Shown piece after piece: positions 1 to 11,065 of a stretch of DNA of 64,000 nt. The position numbers were made by a program, and so were the translations under genes. Origin of the DNA: Oxytricha trifallax (Eukaryota > Ciliophora > Spirotrichea > Sporadotrichida > Oxytrichidae); assembly GCA_000711775.1 (NCBI GenBank), contig ARYC01000683.1:62001-126000 (forward strand). Direction: 5' to 3'. Under the pieces are notes generated by a model. That model ran no database searches and was not told where the DNA came from. It worked only from the letters and a program-made list of their open reading frames with translations. Numbering within the stretch: position 1 is the first letter of the stretch; every line of letters begins with the position of its first letter.

Positions 1-1402
1 AGAGAGGATTCTAAGATAATCTAGTAGTTTCAGTAGTTATGGATATTTGAACAAATTAAATTTAACTTTAAAAATACTAATTAAACAATAAATATAATTA
101 AAATATCAAGGTTCTTTTTAGTTTATGATAGTACCTTAATGTTCTTAATTATTTATTAAATGCATTCTTAAATGGAAAATGAAAAATAAATACAAATTCA
201 TAAGTTGAATAAGGTAACTGTCATTAATTATAAATATAACAAAAGGATTTAATTTTTAGGAACATCAAAATTAATCTTCTAGTTTATTACTTTTGAATGG
301 ACCAGTTAATTTATTTCAATCTTGGTATTCTGACTTGTTTAATAATTTTAATTTACTTTAATTTATTAGTTAATTTTTCAGTTAAAGCTATCATTTAACT
401 AGTTCTAATTGATAGTATTATTTGTGTAATTGCCAATTCAGTTTACAGTATAATTGTCCAATTAATTATTTTTATTTTTAATTAATTATTTTATTCCAAT
501 TAAGCAGCATTTTTTGCAGTAATTCTTTTGAGTTCATTGCTAAATATGTGTGTATGTGAGATGTAATTTTCTTTAGTCTAGTTTCTTAATGTTAGATGAG
601 TCGGATATATATTGTCAGAATTTTATTTGAGTGTGGGTTGAGGTTCGCGATATTAGAGTAATAGCGGTAACAAAAAAATGTTTCTCAAGCTAAATATCAC
701 TTAATTGGCTATCATAATCCTTATGAATAATATTAAAATTGCTAGTGTTTAGGCTTTGAGATGGAGCTATAGTTGCATTATTATTCTTACTGTTTAATGT
801 ATCTTTTTTTCATTGAGATAAGCTTGAGTTAATTATTATTTATATTATTTCTTGATTCAAAATAATAAAGAATTTTCATAATTAGTTCATTGATATGCTA
901 ATCTTGTCAAGTTATTGTTTGCTGTTTTGGATGCTTGTGTGCATAATGTTTGATCCTTTTACCAATAGTTGCCTAGATAATTTTATAGAAAAAGATAAGT
1001 AAAGTACACTTTGAGTTCATCATTAAATTGATAAATATAACCTTTGATTTTGATATTAGGAAAATTTTAACTTCTGAGTCAAAGTACTAAAAAACATCCA
1101 AATAGTGTGATAAATCACCCATAAACATTACAACAAATTAAACATTTGAGTTCTGATCTACTTTTGAAGAATCAAAGTTTGGTAAGTATTTGTAATAAAA
1201 TTTACGATTGATTGATGATTCTATATATCTTTTGAGAATTATTGCTGCAATGAATGTACTTGTTGTATAAAGAAATCTAAGTTGTAGCTCCAGTTGATTT
1301 GCTAAATATTATTCCATTTTTTAGAGGAGAATGCATTTAAAAAAATTAGATTTTTGTAATTTTTCAATATTTTTAAATGTTTGCATTTGATTTATTATGG
1401 CA
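1..1402. other. AT-rich flank without a recognised gene
   Basis: No conserved protein motif, RNA gene or repeat end was recognised on either strand. Because only TGA ends translation in this code, short open frames occur here by chance and were not called. Confidence 0.5.
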
Positions 1403-1615
1403 TCATTTAATTTGATATATTAGTTGGAGCTTTCTAATATTCAATTGAATTTTAAGTCCAGTTTACACGGCATCTTCTTTTGTAATGAGTCTAGCAATAA
1501 AGTAGTGAGTTATGTTGTAGTGATATATGATTTGTTCATAAGATTTCATTTTATTGAAAAAATTAATTTGTTGGTCGATGTAAGTTTCAACTGTCAACTG
1601 TGGCCCTTAGGCATT
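1403..1615 (-). CDS. C-terminal exon of a host gene interrupted by TBE copy A
   Basis: The minus strand gives 70 sense codons followed by TGA at 1403-1405, ending in KLQLIYQIK, with mixed polar and hydrophob­ic residues such as VETYIDQQINFF. The first codon, AAT (1613-1615), is the ATT target duplication of TBE A. If the transposon is removed leaving one ATT, the same frame runs on upstream into the spacer at 5698 and above (residues like LYKIVDITQRSG). I infer that this is the last exon of a gene whose upstream parts lie in the spacer and beyond TBE C. The protein family was not recognised. Chance openness cannot be excluded in a one-stop code, but continuity across a precise junction favours a real gene. 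Confidence 0.45.
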
Positions 1616-1693
1616 CAAAACCCCAAAACCCCTTAATGAGGTTTATAAGTGCTTTGATTTGTAGGGAATTTGTTAGGGGTTGGGGTTATTAAT
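1616..1693 (+). repeat. Left terminal inverted repeat of TBE A
   Basis: A 78 bp repeat beginning with two C4A4-type units and ending GGGGTTATTAAT. It pairs with 5618-5694. Confidence 0.95.
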
Positions 1694-1696
1694 TAA

Positions 1697-2766
1697 ATGC
1701 GAGACAAAAAATTAACAAGCTTTTGGGGTCTATTTATGATGAAGAGTATATAGATTTAGTGTTTAAACTGCGTTATGGATGTGATATGTATAGTGAATAA
1801 GTCAAACCAGTACTGAACTATAAGTCTATTGCAATGCTTCTCTTAAAGCGTAGTCCATCAACTGTTCGCTCTCACTGCTTGAAAGCTGTGTAATTAAAGC
1901 AATAATAGCTGAATTCTTAGCCAAAGAGGAAGTCAAAGTTTCTATAGAAGCATATTGACTATCTTATTAATGAAAAAACTTTGAAGTATTGGGCTCACTT
2001 CTCTCTCGACTAACGAGCTATTATGTTTCACCGCCAGTTCCCTGAGTTGAAGATCTCTGCATAATCTGTTGCAAACATTTATAAACGAAACGGTATCTCT
2101 TATAAAGGTGTAAATCGTATCAAGAGAGTAATTGATTTCACTCTGCCATTTTACAACAACAACTTAAATTATATTTATAATTAAATGCAGAGAGCCTAAT
2201 AGAATAATATTAAGTTTATTCATGCTGACGAGGCTGTGTTTACCTTCAACACTTTCATCTAGAAGTCTTGGTATAAGAGGCATAGTAATATAGAAGTATA
2301 TGACTAGAAAGTCAAGGTATAAACGATGGCAATTCTTGGAGTAATTAGTGAAGATACTGGTTTAGAAACTTATGTTATTCATCCTCGCTCTATTAAGACA
2401 GAGCAGTATATAAAGTTCTTAGAACAGCTGAGAGAGAAGTACCCTGAATAAGAGATAATACTGTTTGTTGATAATCTTTCTGTTCATAAGACTAAAGAAA
2501 CAAGGAAGAGTTATGAACAACTTAGAATAACACCAGTGTTCAACGTACCTTACAGTCCATAGTTTAATGGAATTGAGTTCTACTGGGGTATATTAAAAGG
2601 CCATTACAAGAAACTGCTGCTCTACCACTTGATGCATGACCTACCTATCGATACAGTTGACTTTATTAAAAGCTCAGCGAAGAGAGTAGATAATTTATTG
2701 GCTTAAAAGTGTGCGAAAGAAGGGAGAGTGAATGTATATAAATAAGTTTTAGAGTTAAGTTAATGA
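1697..2766 (+). pseudogene. TBE transposase (42 kDa ORF), frameshifted in copy A
   Basis: This is the DDE transposase of the TBE. The body reads like the intact copy at 8640-9704, with the first Asp in FIHADEAVFTF, the second in FVDNLSVHK and the Glu in NGIEFYWGILK. Relative to copy B it carries two extra bases a few codons after the ATG (about 1706-1712), which break the frame, and a harmless three-base insertion near 1836. An internal ATG in the correct frame lies shortly after the break, so a slightly shortened protein is conceivable. TAA/TAG must be read as Gln. Confidence 0.85.
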
Positions 2767-2981
2767 ATATATAAGTCACATTTAGAATTCTTTAGAGGGA
2801 GCTGGCTTCTCTTTCTTTTCTTCTACTTCTTGCTTCCCTCCTCCTAAGTTTCTTCTCTTGCTGCCAGCTCCAGCATCTATGTTCATTGACTCTGGAGGCT
2901 AAATATTTGAATAAAGTCTCTTGCTAACTTCATACTTTGTCTGCGACTTTCGCTCTCTGTGAAGCTTGCTCTATTCCTTCA

Positions 2982-3562
2982 TCAAGAAGATGCCAGTACC
3001 AGATTTTTCTAAAGAGTTAAGCTATAAATCTTACTTGAAATATAAGGGTGCTTCTGCAGCTCTGATAGCCAGCTCTCACTTATCTTGATCCCTGTTTGTC
3101 CTTATCTTCTGAAGAGATGCTGTACCTTTTCTTATGAGATTCCTGAATAATTTCTTTCAGGTAATCACCTTTAATTGTTGCAAGTATACCAAAGAAATAG
3201 TTTCTTTCAGGTAGTTTATTTGACAACTGCTTCTTAGTAGGCAGGTACTGCGAAACCTCTGGGTCATTCATAGCATCATCATATAAGTTAGTCACAGAGA
3301 TTTCTGGATAGTTTGGAATCTCTGCAAACTTCACATCTTAAGTTTTCAAAGCTTTCTTCTCTTCGCAGAGTATTGCTCTTAGAAATGAAATTTTAGTACC
3401 TTCCATCGTTGGCAAGAACAAACCAACTACATAGTCAAGATAAGTTACTATGAGTTCATTACCTTGCTGCACCAGGTAGCGGTGCAAATCCTCCTTGCTT
3501 CTAAATCTTTGAATCAATTCTTGTGCTTGCACTCTTTTCATTGCATCATTCATTGACTCCAT
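2982..3562 (-). pseudogene. TBE 22 kDa ORF, frameshifted in copy A
   Basis: The minus-strand frame begins MESMNDAMKRV and matches the 193-residue ORF of copies B and C. One T is missing near 3092 compared with B and C, so the frame leaves the family sequence after SSEDKDKQG and the last third of the protein is lost. This ORF has no known enzymatic motif that I can see; its role in TBE biology is not established from sequence. The codon TAA at 3338-3340 is glutamine. Confidence 0.85.
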
Positions 3563-3769
3563 CTTGTTTACAGATCTAAGAAATGATATTCAAATTTAAG
3601 TTTATTGATTTCAATTATATACCTCTGTAAAACTTACTATTAAATATGGGCATCCTATAGAAGGTCAACCTCTTAGCAGGATATGGAGAAGGTTTTGAGA
3701 ACTTGTTTCAAACTTGAGAGATTGATATCAATTTCTACTGTTATAGTTCCATATTTTTAAATTTAAATT

Positions 3770-3936
3770 GGTACGTACTTAATTAGGAGCAGCTCCTAAA
3801 ATGCTAGTACTTAATTAGGAGCTTTAATTAATGCTAGTACTTAATTAGGAGCACCCTAATTTTAATCATATAATGACAAAATACCTCCTAAAGCAGTACG
3901 TACTTAATTAGGAGCAGCTCCTAAATTGGTACGTGC
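3770..3936. promoter_or_regulatory. Iterated direct and inverted repeats between divergent TBE ORFs (copy A)
   Basis: A 16-mer-like unit, GTACTTAATTAGGAGC, occurs four times. Twice it is followed at once by its partial inverse GCTCCTAA, and palindromic GGTACGTAC-like ends border the block. It lies between the starts of the 22 kDa ORF (minus) and the zinc-finger/kinase ORF (plus). It could be a shared promoter, a protein-binding array or an internal transposase site; sequence alone does not decide. Confidence 0.5.
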
Positions 3937-4127
3937 TATAATCAACTTATTATTGAAAGTTAAAATGGTTACTTTATCACCCAGATTTAGAGCTGGATCG
4001 TCTCTTAGCACTCATATTTCTTCTATAATACTCTAAAAACTTCCCTTGAAACTTGTAGGCTTGCAAAGCTCTCATATAAGCTCTCAGTTATAGAGGCAGT
4101 TTTATAATTTTAAATTCAAATTTAAAT

Positions 4128-5576
4128 ATGAGCGCTAACATTTTAAGAAAAACAACAGCACTTCCATAAAACTAAATGAGACTTACCTTTGGCAGCAATA
4201 AAAAATGTGATAACTGTGAGATGAACTCTCATAAGGAACTACCTGAGCTATCACTTGAGGTCTCTGTTATTAAAATAGAAATTAATAATAGAAAATAAAT
4301 GGCAAACAAGTGTGTGGGAGACAGAGAGGAGGAGAAAGGTATTAATGAAATGCCTATACAAACTGAAGAAGTAGAAGTATACTTTTGTGAGTAGTGTGAG
4401 AGAGACTTCGCTCATAAATCTAGTTGGTATAGGCATATGAAAGAGCATAGAGAAGCCAAGCCAACTATATACTTAAAGCACGATAAAATCGACGGAAAGT
4501 ATGAGTGCTTCGAGTGCCATAAGCAGTATGCTCATACAAGAGATTTAAGGAAGCATCTTTTAAAAGCTCACAAGAAAGATTTAGAGATTGAAAAGCATGA
4601 AGATGAATTGAAGCTACTGAACAAAAGAAAAAAAAGAGAATCTACGAAACTTGTAGAACTTGAACAAGCTAGTGAATCAGAATATGTGAGGAAATCACGC
4701 AACCTACTAGCATCCGAAATCACAAAGATCATGATTAAAATTCAATATAAAAAGATTCCTGTTCTTGCCTAAATTGACCTAGACACTTCACTTTAAAGCT
4801 ACCTTATATTAGAAGACTCCTTTGATAAGAAAGTTATCAATGATCATCAATACGCATACAAGGTGTATCCCTTCAACTATCTCTTAAGTGATGATAAATA
4901 CTAGATGGAGTTTACAAATGAGTATCAAGTACTCACTCAAGCAAAGTTCAAAGAGTGTAGCTACTTAATAAAGTTAGATGCTGTTCTCCTTGCCAAGGAT
5001 CATGTTGCTTTCAGACTCCCACTCTATGAAATGACCCTAAGAGATTTCATTACAGATCAAAGAAATCATAAGTAGCTTGGATAAATAGCAACTCAGACCA
5101 TACAAGGTATAAAAGAGCTTCACAAGTTAGGGTTTGTTCACAGAGATTTGAAGCCAGAAAATATAATGATAAACTTCTCACCAGTAAGAGTAGCAATAAT
5201 CGATTTCAATAGAGCCTAAAGAGTGGAAGTATCAAGGCTTGGAACTGTAATGGGAACTCAAGGGTACTATCCAGAAAGAGAAGACTGGAGAGATGGTGAC
5301 TTTTAATGGGATGTGTGGGCTTTAGCAGCAATAATAATAGAGTGCGATATGCCTCGCAACGATTACTACTCTACAAGGTGTGAGAAGGATGCTAAACAAA
5401 GAATAAAGCAATTTATTGACAGAACAAGAGTATCTCAATCAATGAAACAAATGGCAGAGTCAATAATAATAAAACCAAACTCAAGATCAGACATATCAAT
5501 AGAGCAGATAGAGTTGTGGTTAAGTAAGATAAACTTCAGACCTCTACCACATGATCCTAAAGTGCATTTTGAGTGA
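4128..5576 (+). CDS. TBE zinc-finger/protein-kinase ORF (57 kDa), open in copy A
   Basis: A 482-codon frame with TAA/TAG as Gln, ending at TGA 5574-5576. The ATG at 4128 is chosen because it gives the family's ~57 kDa length; later in-frame ATGs at 4176 and 4221 are possible. Two C2H2 fingers are visible: CEQCERDF..H....H and CFECHKQY..H....H. A C-terminal kinase-like domain has HRDLKPEN, then DFN in place of DFG, then GTQGYYPE. The loss of the DFG glycine may weaken activity but the HRD and Asn are kept. It is the only one of the three copies open throughout. Confidence 0.9.
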
Positions 5577-5617
5577 TTAAATTAAATACATTTACTATAA
5601 ATTTCACATTAAAACCT

Positions 5618-5694
5618 ATTAATAACCCCAACCCCTAACAAATTCCCTACAAATCAAAGCACTTATAAACCTCATTAAGGGTTTTGGGGTTTTG
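5618..5694 (-). repeat. Right terminal inverted repeat of TBE A
   Basis: The inverse of 1616-1693; one G is missing from the inner G4 run, so it is 77 bp. Confidence 0.95.
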
Positions 5695-7465
5695 ATTATT
5701 CTTGTTTCTACTGTTTGTTCCTGATCTTTAAGTTATATCAACTATTTTATATAATTTTAGTCTAAGTTAATTCATTATTATTACTAAAAATTCCCTTAAA
5801 TATATTTTCAGTTTTTATAATTTAGTAAATAAAGACACTCTAATTTTTTTAGAAATCTAAATGGCTATTAAATTTGGTTTAATTTCTTATTGGAATTAAT
5901 TTATATCGTTTGCGAAATTAATATTTCTTTTCTCATTACTCGTCCATTGTATTTAACTCAATTATTTCTACATATATAACATTATTTGTTTCAAAATCAT
6001 AATCATTTAATAAATAATTTTGCTTGAATACCAAAATTTATGAAGTTTCTAATTTTTTATTTGCTCAGAGTATTTATTCTTCTTTTATTATTGCCGGTAC
6101 ATATATTTTGAACTGTTGAAGCCTTTTGTAAAGCCTCCTTATATGATTCATTAAGTAATTCATATCTTTGCACTATCAATTAATAGCGATGAAAAATTAT
6201 AGGATTATTATATGTTTGACAATATTAGCTTAGAAAATAATTATTCAAATTATTATTTAGTATTCAAGTGTTTTGAATAAAAATTTATAATACTAAATTA
6301 AATAATTTAATAAAATATTAAATATATAAAAAAAATATTCTAAATGATTAGACGCAGCTGGAGATTGACCACTCACATAAAATTTAAGTTACATAAATAT
6401 AATTTTTATTTATAAATTTTAGTGGTCTTACCTTAAGAGGCCACAGTTGCAGCTGTACTGGTGTTTCTCAACACGTCACAGAGAGGGGATTTAGAAAACT
6501 TCAAGCGATATTGATGATGAAGAGGAAGAAGATGAAAACATATCTTAGAGATTTTCCATTTTTATTGATTAATCCATTAAGTTATTGCTTTAAATTATTA
6601 GAAAATTATCTATAAGTTAAATTTTAACTATTATAATTAATAAATAGTTAGAAACGTATTGCATTATTGTCAGCAACTGAATTGTCATTACACATCTATA
6701 TGAGTTATTAATGCTGGATTTGTAAGAGTCTTTAAATAATTGTATTTTCATAAATAAATTTGATGTATTAGAAAGATCTGATTCTTTAGAGTAATATTAT
6801 ATTAGGAATAGATTCAAAGTTAAAAATTAATACAAATTAAATTTATTATTTACTAAATTATTAGCAGTTAGAATTAACCTATTTTTAGATATTGGGATCA
6901 TTCGATAGATAGTTTAAATTAGCTGGACTATACCTTTAGAGATACTATTTTATCTCATCACAGGAGTGAGATACTTTTACTTTTATTTTAAAACATCTAA
7001 ATTCAGTAAATTTATACCTTTACCATAAAGCCAAATTATCTCGCGCTAAACATGTGATAAATTAAAACCGCTAATTTTAAAGTCTAGGTAGTTTTATATT
7101 CTGTGTAAAATAATACGAAAATCATTTAAATTGACTAAATTAAACTGCGTAAAATTTGTATAAAAATTAAATTAATTTAGATTAATTTTCTTGTTTTTAA
7201 TATATACTCGTAATATTGAATAATTAAGAGTCGATCTGTTAGATGCAAATCTAGCTTATTGCTGCTCTAATAAGAGCACTTATGGAGTTTATATATTAAG
7301 TTTGATTTTAAAGCTTTTCTTATACTTTCAATAGTACTGGTGATTATTCGTTATGGCCTTACATATTAATATATTCTATCACATTACTAAAGTTAATGTC
7401 ATTATTTATATGCACTTGTACATTCTTAGTGAATAGGTCATTCAGCAATCATTAATAGAAAAAAT

Positions 7466-7964
7466 GGGGGGGGGGAAGTTTCCTGCACTGGTTTATGATA
7501 AAAAAAAAATTTTAGGGAAGTTTCCTGCACTTTTTTTAATTTTTTAATTTTTAATTTTTTTAATTTAAATTAATCTTTATAACAACTATTAACTAATTTC
7601 CTGACTAATTTCATTGTTATAATTATAATTTAATTTATTAATCAATAATCAATATCTCTCTATTGATTCCAAAAATTCTGACATTTTTCATCTGATATTT
7701 GTAGGTTCTTTTTATTGAATATTATATTGCTTTACTATAGTAAATTCATATTTGTATTCAATAGTTAGTGAAATTCTGATTCAATTTATCTTGTTCTTAC
7801 CATGCCTATATAATGTTAGACTATATTTTCTTGAGCTACTTCAATGATGAACAATATGCTCTTAATTTTTAATGGGTCATAAAAATATTAAATTTGTTTA
7901 TTTATGTAAAATTTATTAAATTTAACATAAAGAAAAAAACAGTGCAGGAAACTTCCCCCCCCCC
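7466..7964. mobile_element. G/C-tract-ended inverted-repeat element (spacer copy 1)
   Basis: It opens with ten G, then AAGTTTCCTGCAC, and closes with GTGCAGGAAACTT plus ten C. AAAAAAT stands on both outer sides, a likely 7 bp target duplication. A second partial copy of the left end (AGGGAAGTTTCCTGCAC) sits about 40 bp inside. There is no coding frame of note in ~500 bp, so it looks like a non-autonomous MITE-like element or IES. Related ends occur at 14398, 29133, 46969 and 51688. Confidence 0.7.
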
Positions 7965-8500
7965 GAAAAAATATTAGACAATTTCTTAAGTGTATAAAAC
8001 CTAAATAAAAACTCCCAAAAAAACTTTTAATGAGGTTAATATTGATAAAACAATTAACAAAAGAAATAATAATATCAAAATGAAAATTTTCTTATAGTGA
8101 AATGACAGTATAATTTTTTTTAGCAGATGCTCGTTTATAAATATTAAAATGAAAGTCCGTTTATTTAGCGTTATATAGCCTAATATGTGACTGACTATTA
8201 TTATTTATTGAATATTTATTGAGCATTAGTTTCCCTAATTGTTTTTATTTGTGCGAACAAGGTTTTTAATAAATTGGATAGTAGAAGGTAGTTACTATAG
8301 CTGGTATGAATTGAAGAAAAAATCATAGTGAAGTCTCCAATTACAAATACACAAAGTGTCTTTTATGCTTAAACTTTTCTAATCTTATGTGCTTTATATT
8401 TCATTATAGATGTAAACATAAGTAATAATAAAAATTAACTAAAAAGTTAGAATATAAGCAAAAAAATATGAAACTACAATAAAAATTATGAGTAACTTAC

Positions 8501-8558
8501 AGAATATTTAAAATCTAGATGATTTTCCAATTTAAATTAAGAATTCTGAAATAAGATT
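8501..8558 (-). CDS. Candidate exon next to TBE B (duplicate of 15446-15503)
   Basis: A minus-strand stretch reading ILFQNSQFKLENHLDF, ending in a GTAAGT splice donor at 8500. The same exon abuts TBE C at 15446-15503, where it joins in frame to coding sequence on the far side of that transposon. Here, next to TBE B, the far side is the start of the spacer and the frame does not join, as expected for a duplication product. Confidence 0.35.
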
Positions 8559-8636
8559 CAAAACCCCAAAACCCCTTATTGAGGTTTATAAGTGCTTTGA
8601 TTTGTAGGGAATTTGTTAGGGGTTGGGGTTATTAAT
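8559..8636 (+). repeat. Left terminal inverted repeat of TBE B
   Basis: A 78 bp repeat with C4A4 start, paired with 12550-12626. Confidence 0.95.
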
Positions 8637-8639
8637 TAA

Positions 8640-9704
8640 ATGCGAGACAAAAATAGCAAGCTTTTGGGGTCTATTTATGATGAAGAGTATATAGATTTAG
8701 TGTTTAAACTGCGTTATGGATGTGATATGTATAGTGAATAAGTCAAACCAGTACTGAACTATAAGTCTATTGCAATGCTCTTAAAGCGTAGTCCATCAAC
8801 TGTTCGCTCTCACTGCTTGAAAGCTGTGTAATTAAAGCAACAATAGCTGAATTCTTAGCCTAAGAGGAAGTCAAAGTTTCTTTAGAAGCATATTGACTAT
8901 CTTATTAATGAAAAAACTTTGAAGTATTGGGCTCACTTCTCTCTCGACTAACGAGCTATTATGTTTCACCGCCAGTTCCCTGAGTTGAAGATCTCTGCAT
9001 AATCTGTTGCAAACATTTATAAACGAAACGGTATCTCTTATAAAGGTGTAAATCGTATCAAGAGAATAATTGATTTCACTCTGCCATTTTACAACAACAA
9101 CTTAAATTATATTTATAATTAAATGCAGAGAGCATAATAGAATAATATTTAGTTTATACATGCTGACGAGGCTGTGTTTACCTTCAACACTTTCATCTAG
9201 AAGTCTTGGTATAAGAGCCATAGTAATATAGAAGTATATGACTAGAAAGTCAAGGTATAAACGATGGCAATTCTTGGAGGAATTAGTGAGGATACTGGTT
9301 TAGAAACTTATGTTATTCATCCTCGCTCTATTAAGACAGAGCAGTATATAAAGTTCTTAGAACAGCTGAGAGAGAAGTACTCTGAATAAGAGATTATACT
9401 GTTTGTTGATAATCTTTCTGTTCATAAGACTAAAGAAACAAGGAAGAGTTATGAACAACTTAGAATAACGCCAGTGTTCAACGTACCTTACAGTCCATAG
9501 TTTAATGGAATTGAGTTCTATTGGGGTATATTAAAAGGCCATTACAAGAAACTGCTGCTCTACCACTTGATGCATGGCCTACCTATCGATACAGTTGACT
9601 TTATTAAAAGCTCAGCGAAGAGAGTAGATAATTAATTGGCTTAAAAGTGTGCTAAAGAAGGGAGAGTGAATGTATATAAATAAGTTTTGTAGTTAAGTTA
9701 ATGA
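8640..9704 (+). CDS. TBE transposase (42 kDa), open in copy B
   Basis: 354 codons from ATG 8640 to TGA 9702-9704, matching the 42 kDa size known for TBE transposases. It belongs to the IS630/Tc1/mariner DDE superfamily: Asp in HADEAVFTF (about residue 180), Asp in LFVDNLSVHK (about 265) and Glu in FNGIEFYWGILK (about 300). The N-terminal third has a helix-turn-helix-like region around LKRSPSTVRSH, consistent with terminal-repeat binding. The start follows the TIR by only a few bases. TBE transposases are known to take part in germline DNA elimination. Of the three copies here, this one keeps an unbroken frame. Confidence 0.93.
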
Positions 9705-9919
9705 ATATATAAGTCACATTTAAAATTCTTTAGAGGGAGCTGGCTTCTCTTTCTTTTCTTCTACATCTTGCTTCCCTCCTCCTAAGTTTCTTCTCTTGCT
9801 GCCAGCTCCAGCATCTATGTTCATTGACTCTGGAGGCTAAATATTTGAATAAAGTCTCTTGCTAACTTCATACTTTGTCTGCGACTTTCGCTCTCTGTGA
9901 AGCTTGCTCTATTCCTTCA

Positions 9920-10501
9920 TCAAGAAGATGCCAGTTCCAGATTTTTCTAAAGAGTTAAGCTAAAAATCTTACTTGAAATATAAGGGTGCTTCTGCAGCTC
10001 TGATAGCCAGCTCTCACTTATCTTGATCCCTTGTTTGTCCTTATCTTCTGAAGAGATGCTGTACCTTTTCTTATGAGATTCTTGAATAATTTCTTTCAAG
10101 TAATCACCTTTAATTGTTGCAAGTATGCCAAAGAAATAGTTTCTTTCAGGCAGTTTATTTGACAACTGCTTCTTAGTATGCAGGTACAGCGAAACCTCTG
10201 GGTCATTCATAGCATCATCATATAAGTTAGTCACTGAGATTTCTGGATAGTTTGGAATCTCTGCAAACTTCACATCTTAAGTTTTCAAAGCTTTCTTCTC
10301 TTCGCAGAGTATTGCTCTAAGAAATGAAATTTTAGTACCTTCCATCGTTGGCAAGAACAAACCAACTACATAGTTAAGATAAGTTACTATGAGTTCATTA
10401 CCTTGCTGCACCAGGTAGCGGTGCAAATCCTCCTTGCTTCTAAATCTTTGAATCAATTCTTGTGCTTGCACTCTTTTCATTGCATCATTCATTGACTCCA
10501 T
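9920..10501 (-). CDS. TBE 22 kDa ORF, open in copy B
   Basis: 193 codons from ATG 10499-10501 to TGA 9920-9922, matching the 22 kDa TBE ORF. It is Lys/Glu-rich and includes RFRSKEDLHRYLVQQGNE, with no catalytic motif I recognise. It is transcribed opposite to the transposase and divergently from the zinc-finger/kinase ORF, across the iterated-repeat block at 10709-10876. One TAA codon (10277-10279) is Gln. Confidence 0.9.
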
Positions 10502-10708
10502 CTTGTTTACAGATCTAAGAAATGATATTCAAATTTAAGTTTATTGATTTCAATTATATACCTCTGTAAAACTTACTATTAAATATGGGCATCCTATAGG
10601 AGGTCAACCTCTTAGCAGGATATGGAGAAGGTTTTGAGAACTGGTTTCAAACTTGAGAGATTGATATCAATTTCTACTGTTATAGTTCCATATTTTTAAA
10701 TTTAAATT

Positions 10709-10876
10709 GGTACGTACTTAATTAGGAGCAGCTCCTAAAATGCTAGTACTTAATTAGGAGCTTTAATTAATGCTAGTACTTAATTAGGAGCACCCTAATT
10801 TTAATCACATATTGACAAAATACCTCCTAAAGCAGTACGTACTTAATTAGGAGCAGCTCCTAAATTGGTACGTACT
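10709..10876. promoter_or_regulatory. Iterated repeat block between divergent TBE ORFs (copy B)
   Basis: Same arrangement of GTACTTAATTAGGAGC units and GCTCCTAA inverses as in copies A and C. It is preserved more strictly than the neighbouring ORF3 of this copy. Confidence 0.5.
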
Positions 10877-11065
10877 ATAATCAACTTATTATTGAAAGTT
10901 AAAATGGTTACTTTATCACCCAGATTTAGAGCTGGATCGTCTCTTAGCACTCATATTTCTTCTATAATACTCTAAAACTTCTCTTGAAACTTGTAGGCTT
11001 GCAAAGCTCTCATATAAGCTCTCAGTTATAGAGGCAGTTATATAATTTTAAATTCAAATTTAAAT

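Larger units (their letters stand above)
1616..5694 (+). mobile_element. TBE-type DNA transposon, copy A
   Basis: This is a complete-length telomere-bearing element of 4079 bp. It starts CAAAACCCCAAAACCCC and ends with the inverted copy, flanked by ATT on both sides (1613-1615 and 5695-5697). TBEs belong to the Tc1/mariner/IS630 group, use ANT targets and carry 78 bp inverted repeats, all of which match. Layout: transposase on plus, 22 kDa ORF on minus, zinc-finger/kinase ORF on plus. In this copy the zinc-finger/kinase frame is open from end to end, while the transposase and 22 kDa frames are shifted. During macronuclear development such elements are eliminated with precise rejoining. Confidence 0.95.
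5695..8558. repeat. Spacer copy 1 of the duplicated TBE-spacer unit
   Basis: This segment recurs at 12627-15503. I followed 5700-7440 against the second copy at a constant offset of 6932 bp and saw no difference; 7970-8558 also appears identical. Only the element at 7466-7964 differs. The spacer holds candidate minus-strand exons: 8501-8558, ending at a GTAAGT donor, and a stretch just above 6432 with a GTAAGA donor. A hairpin (GACCACT..AGTGGTC) lies at about 6365-6427. Most of the rest is AT-rich sequence without recognisable genes. Confidence 0.9.

Noticed and set aside
1616-1640. C4A4 repeats as real telomeres or chromosome ends
   Set aside because: They occur as exact inverted ends of 4.1 kb elements with ATT duplications and internal transposon genes, so they are TBE termini.
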